This document shows positions 29,460 through 40,532 of a stretch of DNA of 40,532 nucleotides, piece after piece. How positions within the stretch are numbered: the stretch's first letter is position 1; every line of letters starts with the position of its first letter. The stretch comes from Thermomucor indicae-seudaticae (taxonomy: Eukaryota > Mucoromycota > Mucoromycetes > Mucorales > Lichtheimiaceae). The notes beneath the pieces are model-generated. The model made no database searches, had not been told where the DNA came from, and saw nothing but the letters and a program-made list of their open reading frames with translations. A program made the position numbers and the translations under genes. The stretch is from the NCBI GenBank assembly GCA_000787465.1, contig JSYX01000207.1:1-40532 (forward strand), given 5' to 3'.

Positions 29460-32235
29460 ATGACGACCGATAAAGCGCCAATGCATCCATTCTTTGCCAA
29501 AGCTTGCAGAATATTGAAACCGCCGCTGCCTGTTACCAGGAGGCCGACGGTGAGAACAAGGGTAACCCAAAGGACGACGAACAAGGAAACCGTAAAAGAG
29601 CACCGTACGTCCTCCATTCCGGCCGAGTCATCGACGTCCGCAGCAAAACGCTATGCAAAGTATAGGGAGACGTTACTGCAGCAGCAGCGTGCGGCACGCA
29701 GAGAGCAGCGAGAAGAAGAAGAGCGGGAGAAAAACGAGTTGTCACCTCTGGAGCAAGCCATACTCGACTTTTACGGACCTGCTGCAGAAACTGTGCCTGT
29801 GAAGCAGCCTGAACCGAAAAGACAGACGGAGAGTCGTTGGCCTGACGCGAGCATGGTGCATGTGGGGATGGACCAAGAAGAACGGTCAAAGAGGCGGTCG
29901 GGAGCGAGCAGTGCATGGACCCTGTCGTCTGCTGGCACTAAGCGTCAAGCACCTTGGACGGGACCGATGCCAAAGAAACGAAAGGTGCAGCAGCAGCCAA
30001 GGAAAGGACATAGTCATACGACGACGGTATTTATGAGCAAAGCAGACGTGGAAGCGTGGATGAACCGCGCGTATTCACGTTCCAACTGGCAATCAACGTC
30101 TGCATGTCGTACGATGCTGCACAGAATATTTGATAATAGCAGTAGTAGTAATAGTGGTAGTAGCGATGGGTCCTGGACAGAACGGTATCGACCACGCCAG
30201 GTATCGGACCTCCTTTCTTATGAAGAAGCGAGTTACACCTACCTACGGGACTGGCTATCCGAATTCAAGGCGTCGCCTATTTCTGCGCCCCAGCCAACAA
30301 AGAAACCCAAAAACAAGAAGCGACGATTACAGTCGTATTCGCCCAATGAGCAACTGGACCCCTTCGTCCTGGAAGATGATGACGATCCAGAGGATGGAGA
30401 GTTTACGCTGGGGCATAACAAGAAACGAAAGAGAAAGGAAAAGGTCAAGAGTAACGTGATCTTGCTGTATGGAGCTCATGGGATTGGCAAGACAGCGGCG
30501 GTTTATGCGGCGGCAGAAGAGGTTGGATACGACGTGCTTGAGATTAATGCAGGCAGTCGGCGGTCTGGAAAGGACATTGTGGCTGCGGTGGGTGAAATCA
30601 CATCCAGTCAGCAAGTCCAGTCGTCTGAAAAACAGCATCGGCAAAAAGAACAAGACCAGAGCGAGAACAAGAATAAGCGGACGATCATGAGTCATTTCCT
30701 GAAACCGGGCGATAAAAAGAAACCAAAGGCAGAAGATCACGAGAATCAGAAGCAGCGGTCAATGATGAATCGTTTCCTGAACTTGGGAGATAAAAGCCAA
30801 CGAAAAGAAGAGGGTCAAGCAACGAAGAAGCAGCAGATTGTCGAGCCTCAAGAAAATAAGCAGCCGAATACCGAGGCAAGGCCAAGCTTGATCCTACTCG
30901 AAGAAGTGGATTTATTGTACGAGGAAGACAAGGGATTCTGGGCAGCGGCTCAGGAGCTTGCCCAAAGGAGCAAGAGGCCCATCGTTATGACTTGTAATGG
31001 TAAGAGGAATTCAGACAGGGTGAGAGAAAGATGACTGAAAGTTCTCTCCCTCTCTCTCTCTCTAGAGACAGATTTTGTGCCAACAGAGATGATCAGTTTT
31101 CAGGCGACGGTGCCTATCAGGGCGGCGCTGACCAAGGACATATTACCGTATTTGCAACTCTTGTGTTTAGCGGAGGGGTACCTTGTGGACCCGACTGACC
31201 TGCTCCTGATCCATGCTGTTCTTGGCGATGACTTGCGACAAATGATTCGGACGCTGGAAGTCTTTTGTAAGCAAGAAGATGCGAATACGAGTGAGCTTGG
31301 TTCCAATGACAGCAGCAAGCGGTTCTTCTACAAACGGTCGCACATGTTTACCGGGTACATGGGAATCGGTGACCTTGGGGGTCAGGGCGCCACCTTATTG
31401 GATCGTCGTACCCAAGTAATTGAACGATGCTACGGCATGCGCAAAAATGGGATTGATATCACCCGGCTGGCCTGGGACCATGTTGCTGAGCCTGACCCGT
31501 CCGACCTAAAAAAGGGATCCATCATGGCATCCTTTGCTTCCCAGGATTTGAATGCCATCACTCGAGCCATGGATACGGCCGCTTTCACAGATGCCTACAT
31601 TGCTGTGTCACCCAAAGAAGAAGAGGTCTATGAAGACGAGAACGTCTGTGGCTATGAAAAAACATGGGCGCTACGTCAAGAGACCTCATTATCTCATGAA
31701 CTGGAAGCCAGAGTGACGGCGTTGAATGTGCACCGGCTTGGATGTCAGAGCTGGCGACAGCGGATGTTTGAATATGCAAGTGATTGGGACGAATTGTGTG
31801 ACCTAAAGTAAGTTTGCAGAAAAAAGAGACACGGTTAATGAGTCATGCGAACTGACCGGGTGCCACAAATATAGAACAGAAAGCCTCCTTGAAAGCTCAG
31901 AAGCTGTAAAACGATTTCTAACCTGGCGAATGGCCAACCAACCGGATGCAAACGTCTTGATGACTGAATATGTACCTCGGATAAGAGAGATGTGTACGAC
32001 CGAAACTCAGCGCGACACCACAAGCCGTACCCGTCAACCACGGCAGAGACACCATCTGAGACTACCTGATGAACAGCTGGCCATGTTGACAGATAAACGG
32101 ATAAAGGAGGACGAGGTAATAAATAGTAAGCAAGGGAAAAATAGCTCATATGACTGACACTTTGCACTTTAATAGACACACTTGTGGGTCAAATATGCTC
32201 AAAGCTATTCCAAGCTATGGAAGGAAAGAAGCTAA
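29460..32235 (+). CDS. ELG1: Elg1/ATAD5-like PCNA unloader (RFC-like AAA+ subunit)
   Basis: Exons 29460-30999, 31066-31807, 31875-32115 and 32176-32235 (860 aa). The N-terminus has HPFFAKACRILKPP, the short motif found in Elg1 proteins. TERYRPRQVSDLLSYEEA precedes the AAA+ core. Walker A is LLYGAHGIGKTAAVYAAAEE (about 335-354), then VGYDVLEINAGSRRSGKDI. Walker B is LILLEEVDLLYEEDKGFWAA (about 477-496), with Glu replacing the first Asp. The sensor-1 segment PIVMTCNETD is completed across intron 1. Elg1 forms an RFC-like complex with Rfc2-5 that removes PCNA from DNA after replication. A Lys-rich insert in the ATPase domain carries two copies of a FL-x2-GDK motif. The C-terminus, LWVKYAQSYSKLWKERS, is in the last exon. 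It starts 205 bp after ATP4. Confidence 0.9.
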
Positions 32236-32383
32236 AAATACTCGATTACTTACTTTTTCGGCTCGCTTTTCCCTCCCCCTTTTCCGCTCTCTTCTTTCCC
32301 GTCACAATAACCATCAAGAACAAGAAGAAGAAACGGAAAGAAAAAAGTACTAGTTACGTGGCCCCATTTTAGCAGATTAACGA

Positions 32384-35300
32384 ATGACCAGCCAAGATTC
32401 ATTGAGGGGTCTCAAGAATGACAACAACGACTTGACATGTTTTCATTGTCAGCAACCGCTCAACAACAACAACATTATCCAAGCGCTGGACCGATTCTAT
32501 CATGATCGTTGTTTTGTCTGCAAAGTAAGAAAGACTTCGCCACCGCCCGAAAAAACAACGCCCTTATTTTATTAAAATAAAAAGGATTGCCAAATGCCTC
32601 TTGCTTCTGAAAAGTATTACGCTCTCAACAACAACAACGATAGATTATGCCAATCGATTATCGTGTGTGAGAAACACTACTATATCCATCTGGGATTATT
32701 ATGCCGACAATGTCAAGAGCCTATCCAAGTCAATGCACCATCAGAAACCTTGGACGACGGATTCAAGTATCATCAGCACTGTGTGCAATGTCCAGGCTGT
32801 GTTTTATTAGAACAGCAACCAGCAACGCGTCGTCGTCGATCGTCGTCGTCCAAGGTGCTGCCTCGGTCTCATCAAGAGTGGTATCGGTACGACGGTCGGA
32901 CCTATTGTCGGTATCATTTTTCATTGTTACGGGGCACCGAGTGTGTTGGTTGCAGTCAGGCTGTGTTCCACGATCCAGTATTGGATCCTCTGGAAAAGAA
33001 CAAACTCTGGCACGAAGAATGCTTCATGATATTCAAGGTAGATATCGCTCTCTTTTCTGCCTGCTAAACATTCATCATCTCAACTCAGACTTGTTGACAG
33101 TATTGGAACGCACGGTTGGCGGATCCACGCAAGGATCACCATGGTAAAATCAATGTAAAGAAAAGGAGGCGAGGTTCCAAGGGCTGGTTGAATCTAACAT
33201 TGCAAATAGATGCCTTCCGCTGCATGTCTCCTGAACAGCTGATGCGGATCCAAGTGGAGGCGGAAAAAACACGTAAACTGGTGTGGACCGAATTACGTGC
33301 CTTTGAGGATTCTCTGGCGACGTGTCTTTCGGACATGGCATTACATATCACTGCACGGGTCTACCAAGAGGGCACCCACATGGCAAATCAGTTCGTCTGG
33401 CACTTGAAGATTCTGCTGAATGCCCATCAAGTCACGCATCAGTTGTATGCCCAGTTCAATAAGCAAAGTAAATTACTTGGGTCTACCCGCATGGTTTGTA
33501 GGGAGACTGAATTTTTCTTTATCATAGCATACGAATGCGACAAGCTATCGCGAGCTGTCGTCATTCGCGTCGAACCGTTTCTGCAGCTTTTAACAGACGT
33601 CAAGGAGACTTCTCCAGCTGACGTTGTCCCGCTTGTGACTGAACTAGCGTACCGGCTCAAATCGCTGCTAGCCATTGGGCTCGCCGAGTCGTTGCAGCTG
33701 GTAAGAAAGCGCAACTGCAAAGGACCTAGAATATTTATTAAGCTTTGGCACATGTATTTACAGAAACATGAGTATGGCATACAGGATGCCGTCCGTATGT
33801 TCTTGGATGCCTTTTTGCAGCTGCGAAAGAATGGTGTTTGGGTCTCTGGACGATTTTGGTTCAAGGACACTCCTTTTCCTGAGATTATGTGCGGACCCGA
33901 TACCGATCGGTGCCCCGAATGCGGCCAGACCATCGATGGTAGCTGCTATCGATTCGAGCATAGCCGGTGGCACGCCGAATGCTTAATATGTCAGGCATGT
34001 CGATCGTCGATGAATCCGGACGACGCACGAATAAGCTCTCGAGGCGAGGAGGTTGCTCTGCTCTGCCAAAGATGTATTACTGTGACACATCAGAAGCGAC
34101 GGAGCTTTTATGCCATGCAGCAAAGCCCGCTTTCGCGCGTAACCCAGCTTGAACAATGCTTGCATCTATTGCGCATAGCATTGGCACGAGTGGTTGCAGT
34201 AGATGGTAAGTTGCACAAGTTGGAATTCGTCCCCTTTTTCTTTCGCTGATGGTCACGTTAGGCGGCGGCAGCAAAAAGAAGCAAAGTCCCGCCAAAACGC
34301 ATGAGCTTGATGCGAAAAAAATCAAAAGTAATATGATGGTCAGCGGACAGCCACTTCCTTCTCCACCTACCGTCGTCAAACGAGCCAAATCGACTCAACT
34401 TGATCCAAGTAATAATAATAATACTGATCATCAAGACCACGAGACAGTGCTGAGACGTACAACCACGGTTCATCCACCCGTGCTGGATACCGCCAAGGCA
34501 ACAAATAACAGCAACAGAATCGGTGGCACGCTCCGACGCGCGCTCAGTGCTGGTCGACGATGGCAACGTCCGCAGCTGAATAATCCGGACGGCGACAAGT
34601 GGCGTAATTGTTGCTGGCTTACTGAGCTGACGACGACACAGGACACGGTGATACGTTACCTCGCCGCGTTTCACATTCAGCCTTTCGTCAAGGAACTCTT
34701 TACACTCGACGAGTTACTGGGACTGGTGGAATCGAGGAAGACGTCGTCACTGTGGGATAAGCTCAAGACACACATTCGCGGAGGCACTTATCGGCAGCAG
34801 ACAATGACCACTAGCAGTACCACTGAATCATGCAAAACGTTCGGAGTATCACTTGTATCTCTCACGACAAGGGAAAGGCGGCAGGATAATACGCGGGAAC
34901 TCAATGCAATGCGGACAGAAGCGCTCAAGTATATCATGAAACACCATCCTTCCATGGCAGTCTGCTTTGCGGAAAATGCCCTGGTACCGTCCTTTGTGCA
35001 GAACTGTATCTTGGCACTCTTGCAGTCAGGTAACCCTTCTCTCTCTGTCTGCTGCGTATGAAACGGTGGTTATGTCTGATGCATCATGAAAGATATGTCG
35101 ATGGAAGGCATTTTCCGTAAAAATGGAAATATCCGGGAACTGAAGGAAGCGTGTGAAATGATCGACAGAGACGGTCGTTACCTTGATTATCTCGTCAAGC
35201 AATCGCCTATTCAGCTTGCTGCCCTTTTAAAACGATACCTGCGTGATTTACCAGAACCATTACTTACCTTTAAGCTCTACAAACTATTTATTACCTCTAT

Positions 35301-35860
35301 ACGTAAGTGTATCATCATTGCATGATATCCATTTACTAAACAAACGGGTCACAGGAACGGATAGCGAAGCAGAAACCAAGAAGCTGCTACATTACGCATG
35401 CTGCATGTTACCCAAGCCAAATCGAGACGTCATGCAGATTCTTTTTATGTTACTCAGCCATGTGGCCTCGTTTCATGAACAGAACAAAATGTCGATTCAT
35501 AACCTCGCCGTCATCTTTACACCGACCATCCTCTATGCTCCTCCTCTCTCTTCATCGTCACCACCATCATCCGGACACAGACAGAAATTGTCCTCAAATA
35601 ACTACGCTGCCTGTACAACGACTCAAGAAGAAGTTCAAGTGGTCACGATGCTCCTTCAATACCAAAACGAGTTCTACAAGGTAATTATTACCCTTATAGC
35701 GCAGCATGTTGGCTGGGCTGACATCAGGTGATCGATATAGGTACCCAAAGAATTTACCTCCCTACTTCAAGATACCCGAATCACACAGTTACTTGCAAGC
35801 ATGGATCCACCATCAAGCAAAGAATTTATACGTATCTGCAGTGAGGCGACACGTGGATAG
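32384..35860 (+). CDS. LIM-domain Rho GTPase-activating protein (Lrg1 type)
   Basis: Exons 32384-32524, 32585-33037, 33101-33143, 33210-34205, 34262-35029, 35093-35302, 35355-35680 and 35741-35860 (1018 aa; about 977 if two further in-frame introns, 33468-33527 and 33701-33763, are removed). LIM domains: CFHCQQPL...HDRCFVCKDC, CRQCQEPI...HCVQCPGC with the linked CVGCSQAV...WHEECF, and CPECGQTIDGSCYRFEHSRW with HAECLICQAC. The C-terminal RhoGAP domain has the arginine-finger motif MEGIFRKNGNIRELKEACEM, then AALLKRYLRDLPEPLLTFKL and NKMSIHNLAVIFTPTIL. The LIM-LIM-LIM-RhoGAP order is that of Lrg1, which acts on Rho1 to control wall glucan synthesis and growth. The model is phase-consistent throughout. 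Confidence 0.9.
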
Positions 35861-36120
35861 TCAGCTGATTACACCGGGAAGATCATTTACTACATCTTTA
35901 TCTATATATATTCTCTTTTTTTTCTATAAACTATTAGTACTGCTGTTATATACTATTATCCTCATCAAGCATGTGAGTTCCCTTTGCCCCGGTCAGTCAA
36001 TTTGAGTCGATGTACGTAAACGGTGCCTGTCCTGTGCAGACAGTCCAAGTGTCATTAGGATTAAGCAATCCAAGACTGCGTGCTCTTATATTACAAATGC
36101 AAGGATATTGTACAGAATAA

Positions 36121-37262
36121 TTATTGTTCCTTCGGCAACAGATCGTTTAATTTCTTGATGCACATCTATGTGAGAAATAGTTAGAACGGGAAAAGGCGCT
36201 TGTGTCCATTTGCTCAAACTTGCCTCAAACCATTTTGCATGCTCGCCTTGCGCAACCTCCTGCGCAATCTCCACAAGCGTCCATATGCGACGGTTATACT
36301 GCGCCATGGACTTGTGAATGACGTCCGGTTCTTCCTCATACAGTTGCGACACAAGGACATCGGTTTCATCCACCACAGCCTGCGCAGCCTGGCACACCCG
36401 ATCGTACCATGCTACATCGTCTTGCTTTTCCGGGAGACACCTCTTTTCAATCTTGATAAACACAAACACTGCTAAATCCACGACGGGCTGGCATTGTTTG
36501 GCCATTTCGTCTTCCTCACAGATCCCCTTGAGTTCGGCCTGTGCATCCTTGAGAAGGGACAGCATGGTTTTCCAAGCCCGAGCCGCGGCGTCTGCATTGT
36601 TCTTTGGCATTTCCGACTGTAACCGTTTACAAGCTTCCCAGAGCACCGCGGTAGGTACCATAAACACATTCTTTTCCTTGCTATTATCGGATGAGGAAGA
36701 AAAACTGGAGACCAGGGACGAGGCGCCTAAGAGAGCGTCCTGGATTGCTTTTCGGTAGGCCGACTTGTACATTTGGCCGGATTTTTCGGGAGGTATTGTG
36801 TGGTAGAATCCCATCAATCGATAAAAGGTGTTGCTCATTTCTAAGATAATACTTGTAAAAAAAATCAAGAAAGGATGCCATCCTTCCATATTTTGTTTAC
36901 CTTGAATCATTTTGATGCCGTCTTGAGGTTTGCGGGGTGGTTTACATGCCAGGGACAGTTTGGTAGCGTCGTGCGAAAGTATTTTGCCCAGCTTGCCTTG
37001 AACAAACGACTGTCAGAGTAGCGATCTCCCTCTCTTCTTTGGTTGCATCCAATTACCCATTGTATCTTGCAGCCGGACAGTGTCAAAGTCGTTGGGATCG
37101 GTCACTGGACGATCTACTTTGAGCTCATCCAAATACGTCTTGATCATGTCGCGACATGCTGCCAGCTTTTCTAATCAAAAGAAACACTGCATTGGCTTTT
37201 TTAAACTCTTGCATTTTTACAGACATTGCTGTGATTTTACTTTGGAAATCGGGTTCGGTCAT
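36121..37262 (-). CDS. Cyclin-D1-binding protein 1 (GCIP)-like protein
   Basis: Exons on the minus strand: 37262-37241, 37170-37057, 36996-36901, 36840-36224 and 36165-36121 (297 aa). The sequence runs MTEPDFQKKLAACRDMIKTY, then GKLGKILSHDATKLSLACKP, EMSNTFYRLMGFYHTIPPEK, then an all-helical remainder with WYDRVCQAAQAVVDETDVL and MAQYNRRIWTLVEIAQEV. The N-terminal SHDATKLSL block and the helix layout fit the GCIP/CCNDBP1 family; in animals it binds cyclin D1 and HLH proteins, while its fungal role is unclear. The last intron (36223-36166) is GC-AG with GCAAGT and a CTAAC branch site; splicing it gives the ending MCIKKLNDLLPKEQ. Reading through gives a longer, less natural tail ending at 36086. 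The family call is moderately sure. Confidence 0.75.
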
Positions 37263-38099
37263 GGTATCATGTATTAGGAACAAGCTTGGAAAAGACAGAA
37301 AAATTTTATCAAAGGATCGGATCCAGTTCCTGCAGTCTGACCCTTATGGTCGATAACCATTGCAAAGTCTATGATAAAGATCCTCTCACTAGCATTTTCA
37401 TGTTATTTCTCTTTGCGCGGAATATGGTAGCACTCGTGTATTTGTGCATGTTGTTCAGCAGGCTGTGAATCATTCCTTGCAGCCAGTTTGCAACAGTTAC
37501 AGGTAGGAGTTTCCTCGAGACGCGTCATGTGCCATTTCGCTATGTCAGCTGTGGTTAACGAGAACTCCTAGACGTATACAGACAGACTAACGAAACATAT
37601 ATCTCAATGCAAAAGATTTATCGCACATACAAAGAATGCCTCCTGTGAAACTTGCCATCTCGCTTTGCTAACAAATTCGGGATAATTGCACAGATGAATA
37701 TTCTGCTGTATACTCCTGCGTAAAAAGGTTCTTTTATGCTCTGCGTGCGTACTGTTTTACCTGTATCTTTTCATTTATTTGCGCATTCATCGTGAACAAG
37801 TATTTGTAACAAAAGGGGGTCTTCATTAGAGCAAAATACGCGAAATACTTCGAGTCATCCAGTGTGATCAACGTCTTCCACCTCGAAGGGTCACTAATCA
37901 CCTTTCAGCGTCCACCTTGAACCTGCCCGGAACTGAAGCGTGCATAAGTAGATAAGTGGCATGGCTACAAGAGACAGCCTGAGCCTACGCGGAAAACTGT
38001 ATGCTCGGCCTTTGTGGGTTCCTTGAAAGCTTCCAAAGAAGAGACCAAACAGGGGAGCACGAGGAACCACACTACATGACCGGATCCGCCAGCCACTCA
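37263..38099. other. Gene-free stretch
   Basis: Holds the presumed promoter of the GCIP-like gene. No domain, repeat or RNA gene was recognised; frames are short and broken. Confidence 0.5.
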
Positions 38100-39062
38100 C
38101 ACCCATAAGCACCGCAAGGGGGGAAACACTTTTGCTCAGTAGAACAATGTGAGGTAGACCACACGGTAGCTCACCGACACTTTTGTCTTGGTTCCATCTC
38201 GGGAATGCCGGTAGCAGGATTCAGCAGTCTGCGAGTTCTTTGGGAGTTTCGGGTGTAAAGAGCATCAGCAGCCGAGAGACCAAGCCAACAGGGGACGATA
38301 GGTCCAACAGAAACGGAAAGAGCACAACATAGGCGATAAAGTTCGCGCCGAGGGTTCATGACAGGATAACAATGCCAATAACCTGGTAGTTCATGGCCGA
38401 CAACCACAAAAGGCCCCACAGAAGGTTAGTCAAGGGAGGGCGAACAACATATACTAACACCACGGACTAGAATGCAGATCAAAACACACGAGAACACTGT
38501 CATGTTGGACAGAACGGCGCATAACGGAGAACGTTCGACACCGTCCAAGAATCTTCATTGTTAATTCTTTTGTCATGGAAGATTTTTACTGGTTGACTTG
38601 GGAACAGCTTTTCTTTAATAACGCAATATAAAGCACCTATAAGGAGTCTCACAGTATTTACTTTCCTTGCAACATTGGAACACCACAGGAGCCAGCAAGC
38701 GAGCAAAAAGACTGTGACCGGTGGTGACAAAGACCGGTTCCAGATACGCCAACAAGACAGATGCTGGCACAAGAGTCAAAGATATGATCAAAATTGTTGA
38801 AAATTTTTCGAAAAGAGAAATTTGCGAGCCGATAGGGTACCAGTAATTGATAATTTTTCAGCCGTTCGGGGTGGATGAGGCATTTTTGCGGAAAAAGGGG
38901 TCCTGGTCGGCTGGACTTTGAAATCACAAGCAATAGTTCAATGAAAATGAGCGACAGAATAGCTGTATGTATGACGGTCAGTAACGCTGGCAGAAGTACT
39001 TTCAGGCCTTGAAAAAATAAAGTTCGAAGTTTTAACCCTTTAATGCTTCTGGCAATATCCAT
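38100..39062 (-). pseudogene. Decayed ABCC-type transporter N-terminal membrane region (candidate)
   Basis: On the minus strand, hydrophobic blocks occur in order but in different frames: 39062-38840 (GLKVLLPALLTVIHTAILSL and on), 38790-38700 (ISLTLVPASVLLAYLEPVFV), 38730-38640 (LLACWLLWCSNVARKVNTVR) and 38400-38240 (NYQVIGIVILS, a stop, then LGANFIAYVVLFPFLLDLSS). The order, with a helix ending in an acidic-aromatic step and then LLxxWLL...VRLLI, resembles the TMD0 of ABCC (MRP/Ycf1) proteins. No ABC ATPase motif is in the window. Stops and shifts show decay. The assignment is tentative. Confidence 0.3.
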
Positions 39063-39149
39063 CCGTCGCGATCGCTACGAGCATCCGGAGCTAGCTGGTT
39101 CGTTACTTGGGATATTTAGACGCTCAGACGGTCACTTGATTTGTTTCCT

Positions 39150-39725
39150 CACGACCCTATAAGGCCCGATGAGACCCGATAAAAGTAATCGGGCCTAGTC
39201 GGGTTCCCCATTGTGACGGGTCGGTTCGAATCTGGTCTTGGGCGGATCTGACTCGATAGACCCGTTAAGAAACCCTATTCACGGGGTTCGTCGTCAGGGT
39301 CCGCAGATCGTAGAAGGCTTGCTAACATAGGACGTCTTCCTGTTGGCTTCTGCGGTCGACGTTTCTAACAGCAGCGGTTCAGTCTTCTTACGTAGTTCGA
39401 AGTTGAGGATTGAACTCACTGGTGGTGGGTTCTGCATACCCATCTGCTCTAGCACAAACAAAAGTGCCTTGAGAGAATGCCCGTGAGAAGTGCACTTTCT
39501 TCATCGAAAAAGAGAGTATAATAGGAAGAAATTTCCGTCGGGAAATCAAAAATCGCTTTCAACGTCGTGATCCCAATCCATGTCATCGACACTATCGCCA
39601 TAATCGAAAAAACCAGAACTAGTCTTCGTCAGACGTAGGGGTCGAAAACGGCTAAACGGATCGGATGAGGGTCAATCGGAATCCGATCGGGATAAGATGT
39701 TGGCAATCTGAATCCCGACTAGTTT
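39150..39725. repeat. CCCGAT/ATCGGG motif clusters (possible transposon ends)
   Basis: Cluster 1 (39150-39290) has GGCCCGATGAGACCCGATAA, then AATCGGGCCTAGTCGGG and further GACGGGT/GACCCGTT forms. Cluster 2 (39645-39725) has ACGGATCGGATGAGG, then ATCGGAATCCGATCGGGAT. The motif occurs on both strands in each cluster. About 350 bp of ordinary sequence lies between them, a layout like the candidate hAT-like element at 8630-9295. Confidence 0.45.
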
Positions 39726-40532
39726 TGGAACGGATAATGCGGATTTGCCCAATTCACATGGCCTGTGATATAAATGAGTCCTATGAGACAGTCTTATAAT
39801 ATGTAGGAACCAGAGGCGGTGTTCAAAAGTGCCAGAAAGCAGTAGAAAGAGTATCGAAGACCATTCTTAACTCAAAGAACATTATTCATTTTTGATCAGT
39901 TTGTCAACAGCGCAAAAGAATGAAGGCAGCAACAAGTGTTTGAGCCCCGCTGCTGCCGCGTTATGAGCATAGTGGACGCGTCAGCCTTTGTTACGGCTCA
40001 TTAACAACGACAGTTTGGCCTAAAGCAGGGGACATGACACTCTCAACGTGCGTGATAATATCAACCTCCGACATCATAAGGACCCATAGGAATTGCGTAG
40101 TAACATCAGCTAACCTCACAACATAATGGGTATTAGTCTTACGCTTTTTGAGTTCATTCAGTTAATTCAAGGCACTAGAGAATTGCGGATCTGACAACGG
40201 TCGCGTGAACTCGCCGTTCTCCATAACACCAGCTTTTTTCGTATTAACCAATGGCATCTGTGAGAAGTAATTTTAATCTGCACGCTACCCAAGAAGAACA
40301 TGTGTCCGTTTAAAAAAGTACATTTCCATCACTCGAGCCACTATCACCGTCAGTCGACGAAGAGGTAATGCTGTCATAGATGGCCTCGTTAACCTTGCGA
40401 TTTGATGATGTCTTCTTTCTTCGCGCGCTTGCCGCACTTATTGATGGAAATACGTCCAACGAGATCATTCTCAATCTCAACATGTTCTGAATGCAATATA
40501 TAGCTCGTATGGTATTATAAAAGGAAATTACA
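39726..40532. other. Gene-free stretch to the window end
   Basis: Only short frames on both strands; no recognised domain, RNA gene or repeat. It might contain the edge of a gene lying further right, since 40330-40490 is weakly codon-like on the minus strand, but nothing can be supported. Confidence 0.4.

Noticed and set aside
36086..36120. Longer C-terminus of the GCIP-like protein by reading through the last intron
   Set aside because: The GCAAGT...CTAAC...CATAG intron gives a compact helical ending and a stop at 36121 in phase; the read-through tail is hydrophobic and unlike a soluble helical protein.
39395..39475. tRNA-Cys-like structure on the minus strand (5-bp anticodon stem TGGGT/ACCCA, loop with GCA, GTTCAATCC box)
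   Set aside because: The acceptor stem does not pair, the D-arm is only four pairs with a tiny loop, and the T-stem has a mismatch. A scan with tRNAscan-SE or a search for tRNA-derived SINEs would decide.
1..40532. CRISPR arrays, prokaryotic operons or insertion sequences
   Set aside because: Genes are intron-containing and eukaryotic throughout, and no regularly spaced identical repeats were seen.

Overview
The window is a piece of a fungal nuclear genome. Short introns (mostly 52-77 nt) with GT(A/G)AG-like donors, frequent CTAAC-type branch sites, Ty3 and LINE relics and the gene families present point to an early-diverging fungus, most likely Mucoromycota (Mucorales-like). That placement is an inference from gene structure and protein style, not from a database match. 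I rebuilt spliced gene models by matching reading frames across introns.

Layout. 1-1163 (minus): 5' part of a secreted Kelch-repeat protein that runs off the left edge. 1590-3303 (plus): a zinc-ribbon/double HMG-box protein sharing a 426-bp divergent promoter region with it. About 3.3-11.1 kb is a transposon graveyard: a LINE 3' end, foldback repeats, a rearranged Ty3/gypsy Gag-protease relic, motif arrays, and a broken unknown gene apparently split by a hAT-like non-autonomous element. About 11.4-16.9 kb is gene-dense: DDHD phospholipase (plus), Zn2Cys6 factor (minus, 35 bp tail to tail), PEBP protein (plus) and eIF1 (minus). After a gene-poor 2 kb comes a multi-pass membrane protein (18.8-20.0 kb).

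21.0-26.3 kb holds three consecutive transcription-factor genes on the plus strand: a double GATA finger protein, a bHLH protein and a Myb plus C2H2 protein. 26.5-35.9 kb is a compact housekeeping block, also on the plus strand: ethanolamine/choline phosphotransferase, mitochondrial ATP synthase subunit 4, the Elg1/ATAD5 PCNA unloader and a LIM-RhoGAP (Lrg1 type). It is closed by a minus-strand cyclin-D1-binding-protein-like gene (36.1-37.3 kb). The last 3.3 kb is gene-poor, with a decayed stretch resembling the N-terminal membrane domain of an ABCC transporter and another motif array.

The most notable observations are four GC-AG introns that all start GCAAGT, a 12-nt microexon that supplies the GIGQ motif of the phospholipase, several introns that are multiples of three with no stop, and two unusual DNA-binding domain combinations (zinc ribbon plus HMG; Myb plus C2H2). 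No prokaryote-type system, CRISPR array or convincing RNA gene was seen.
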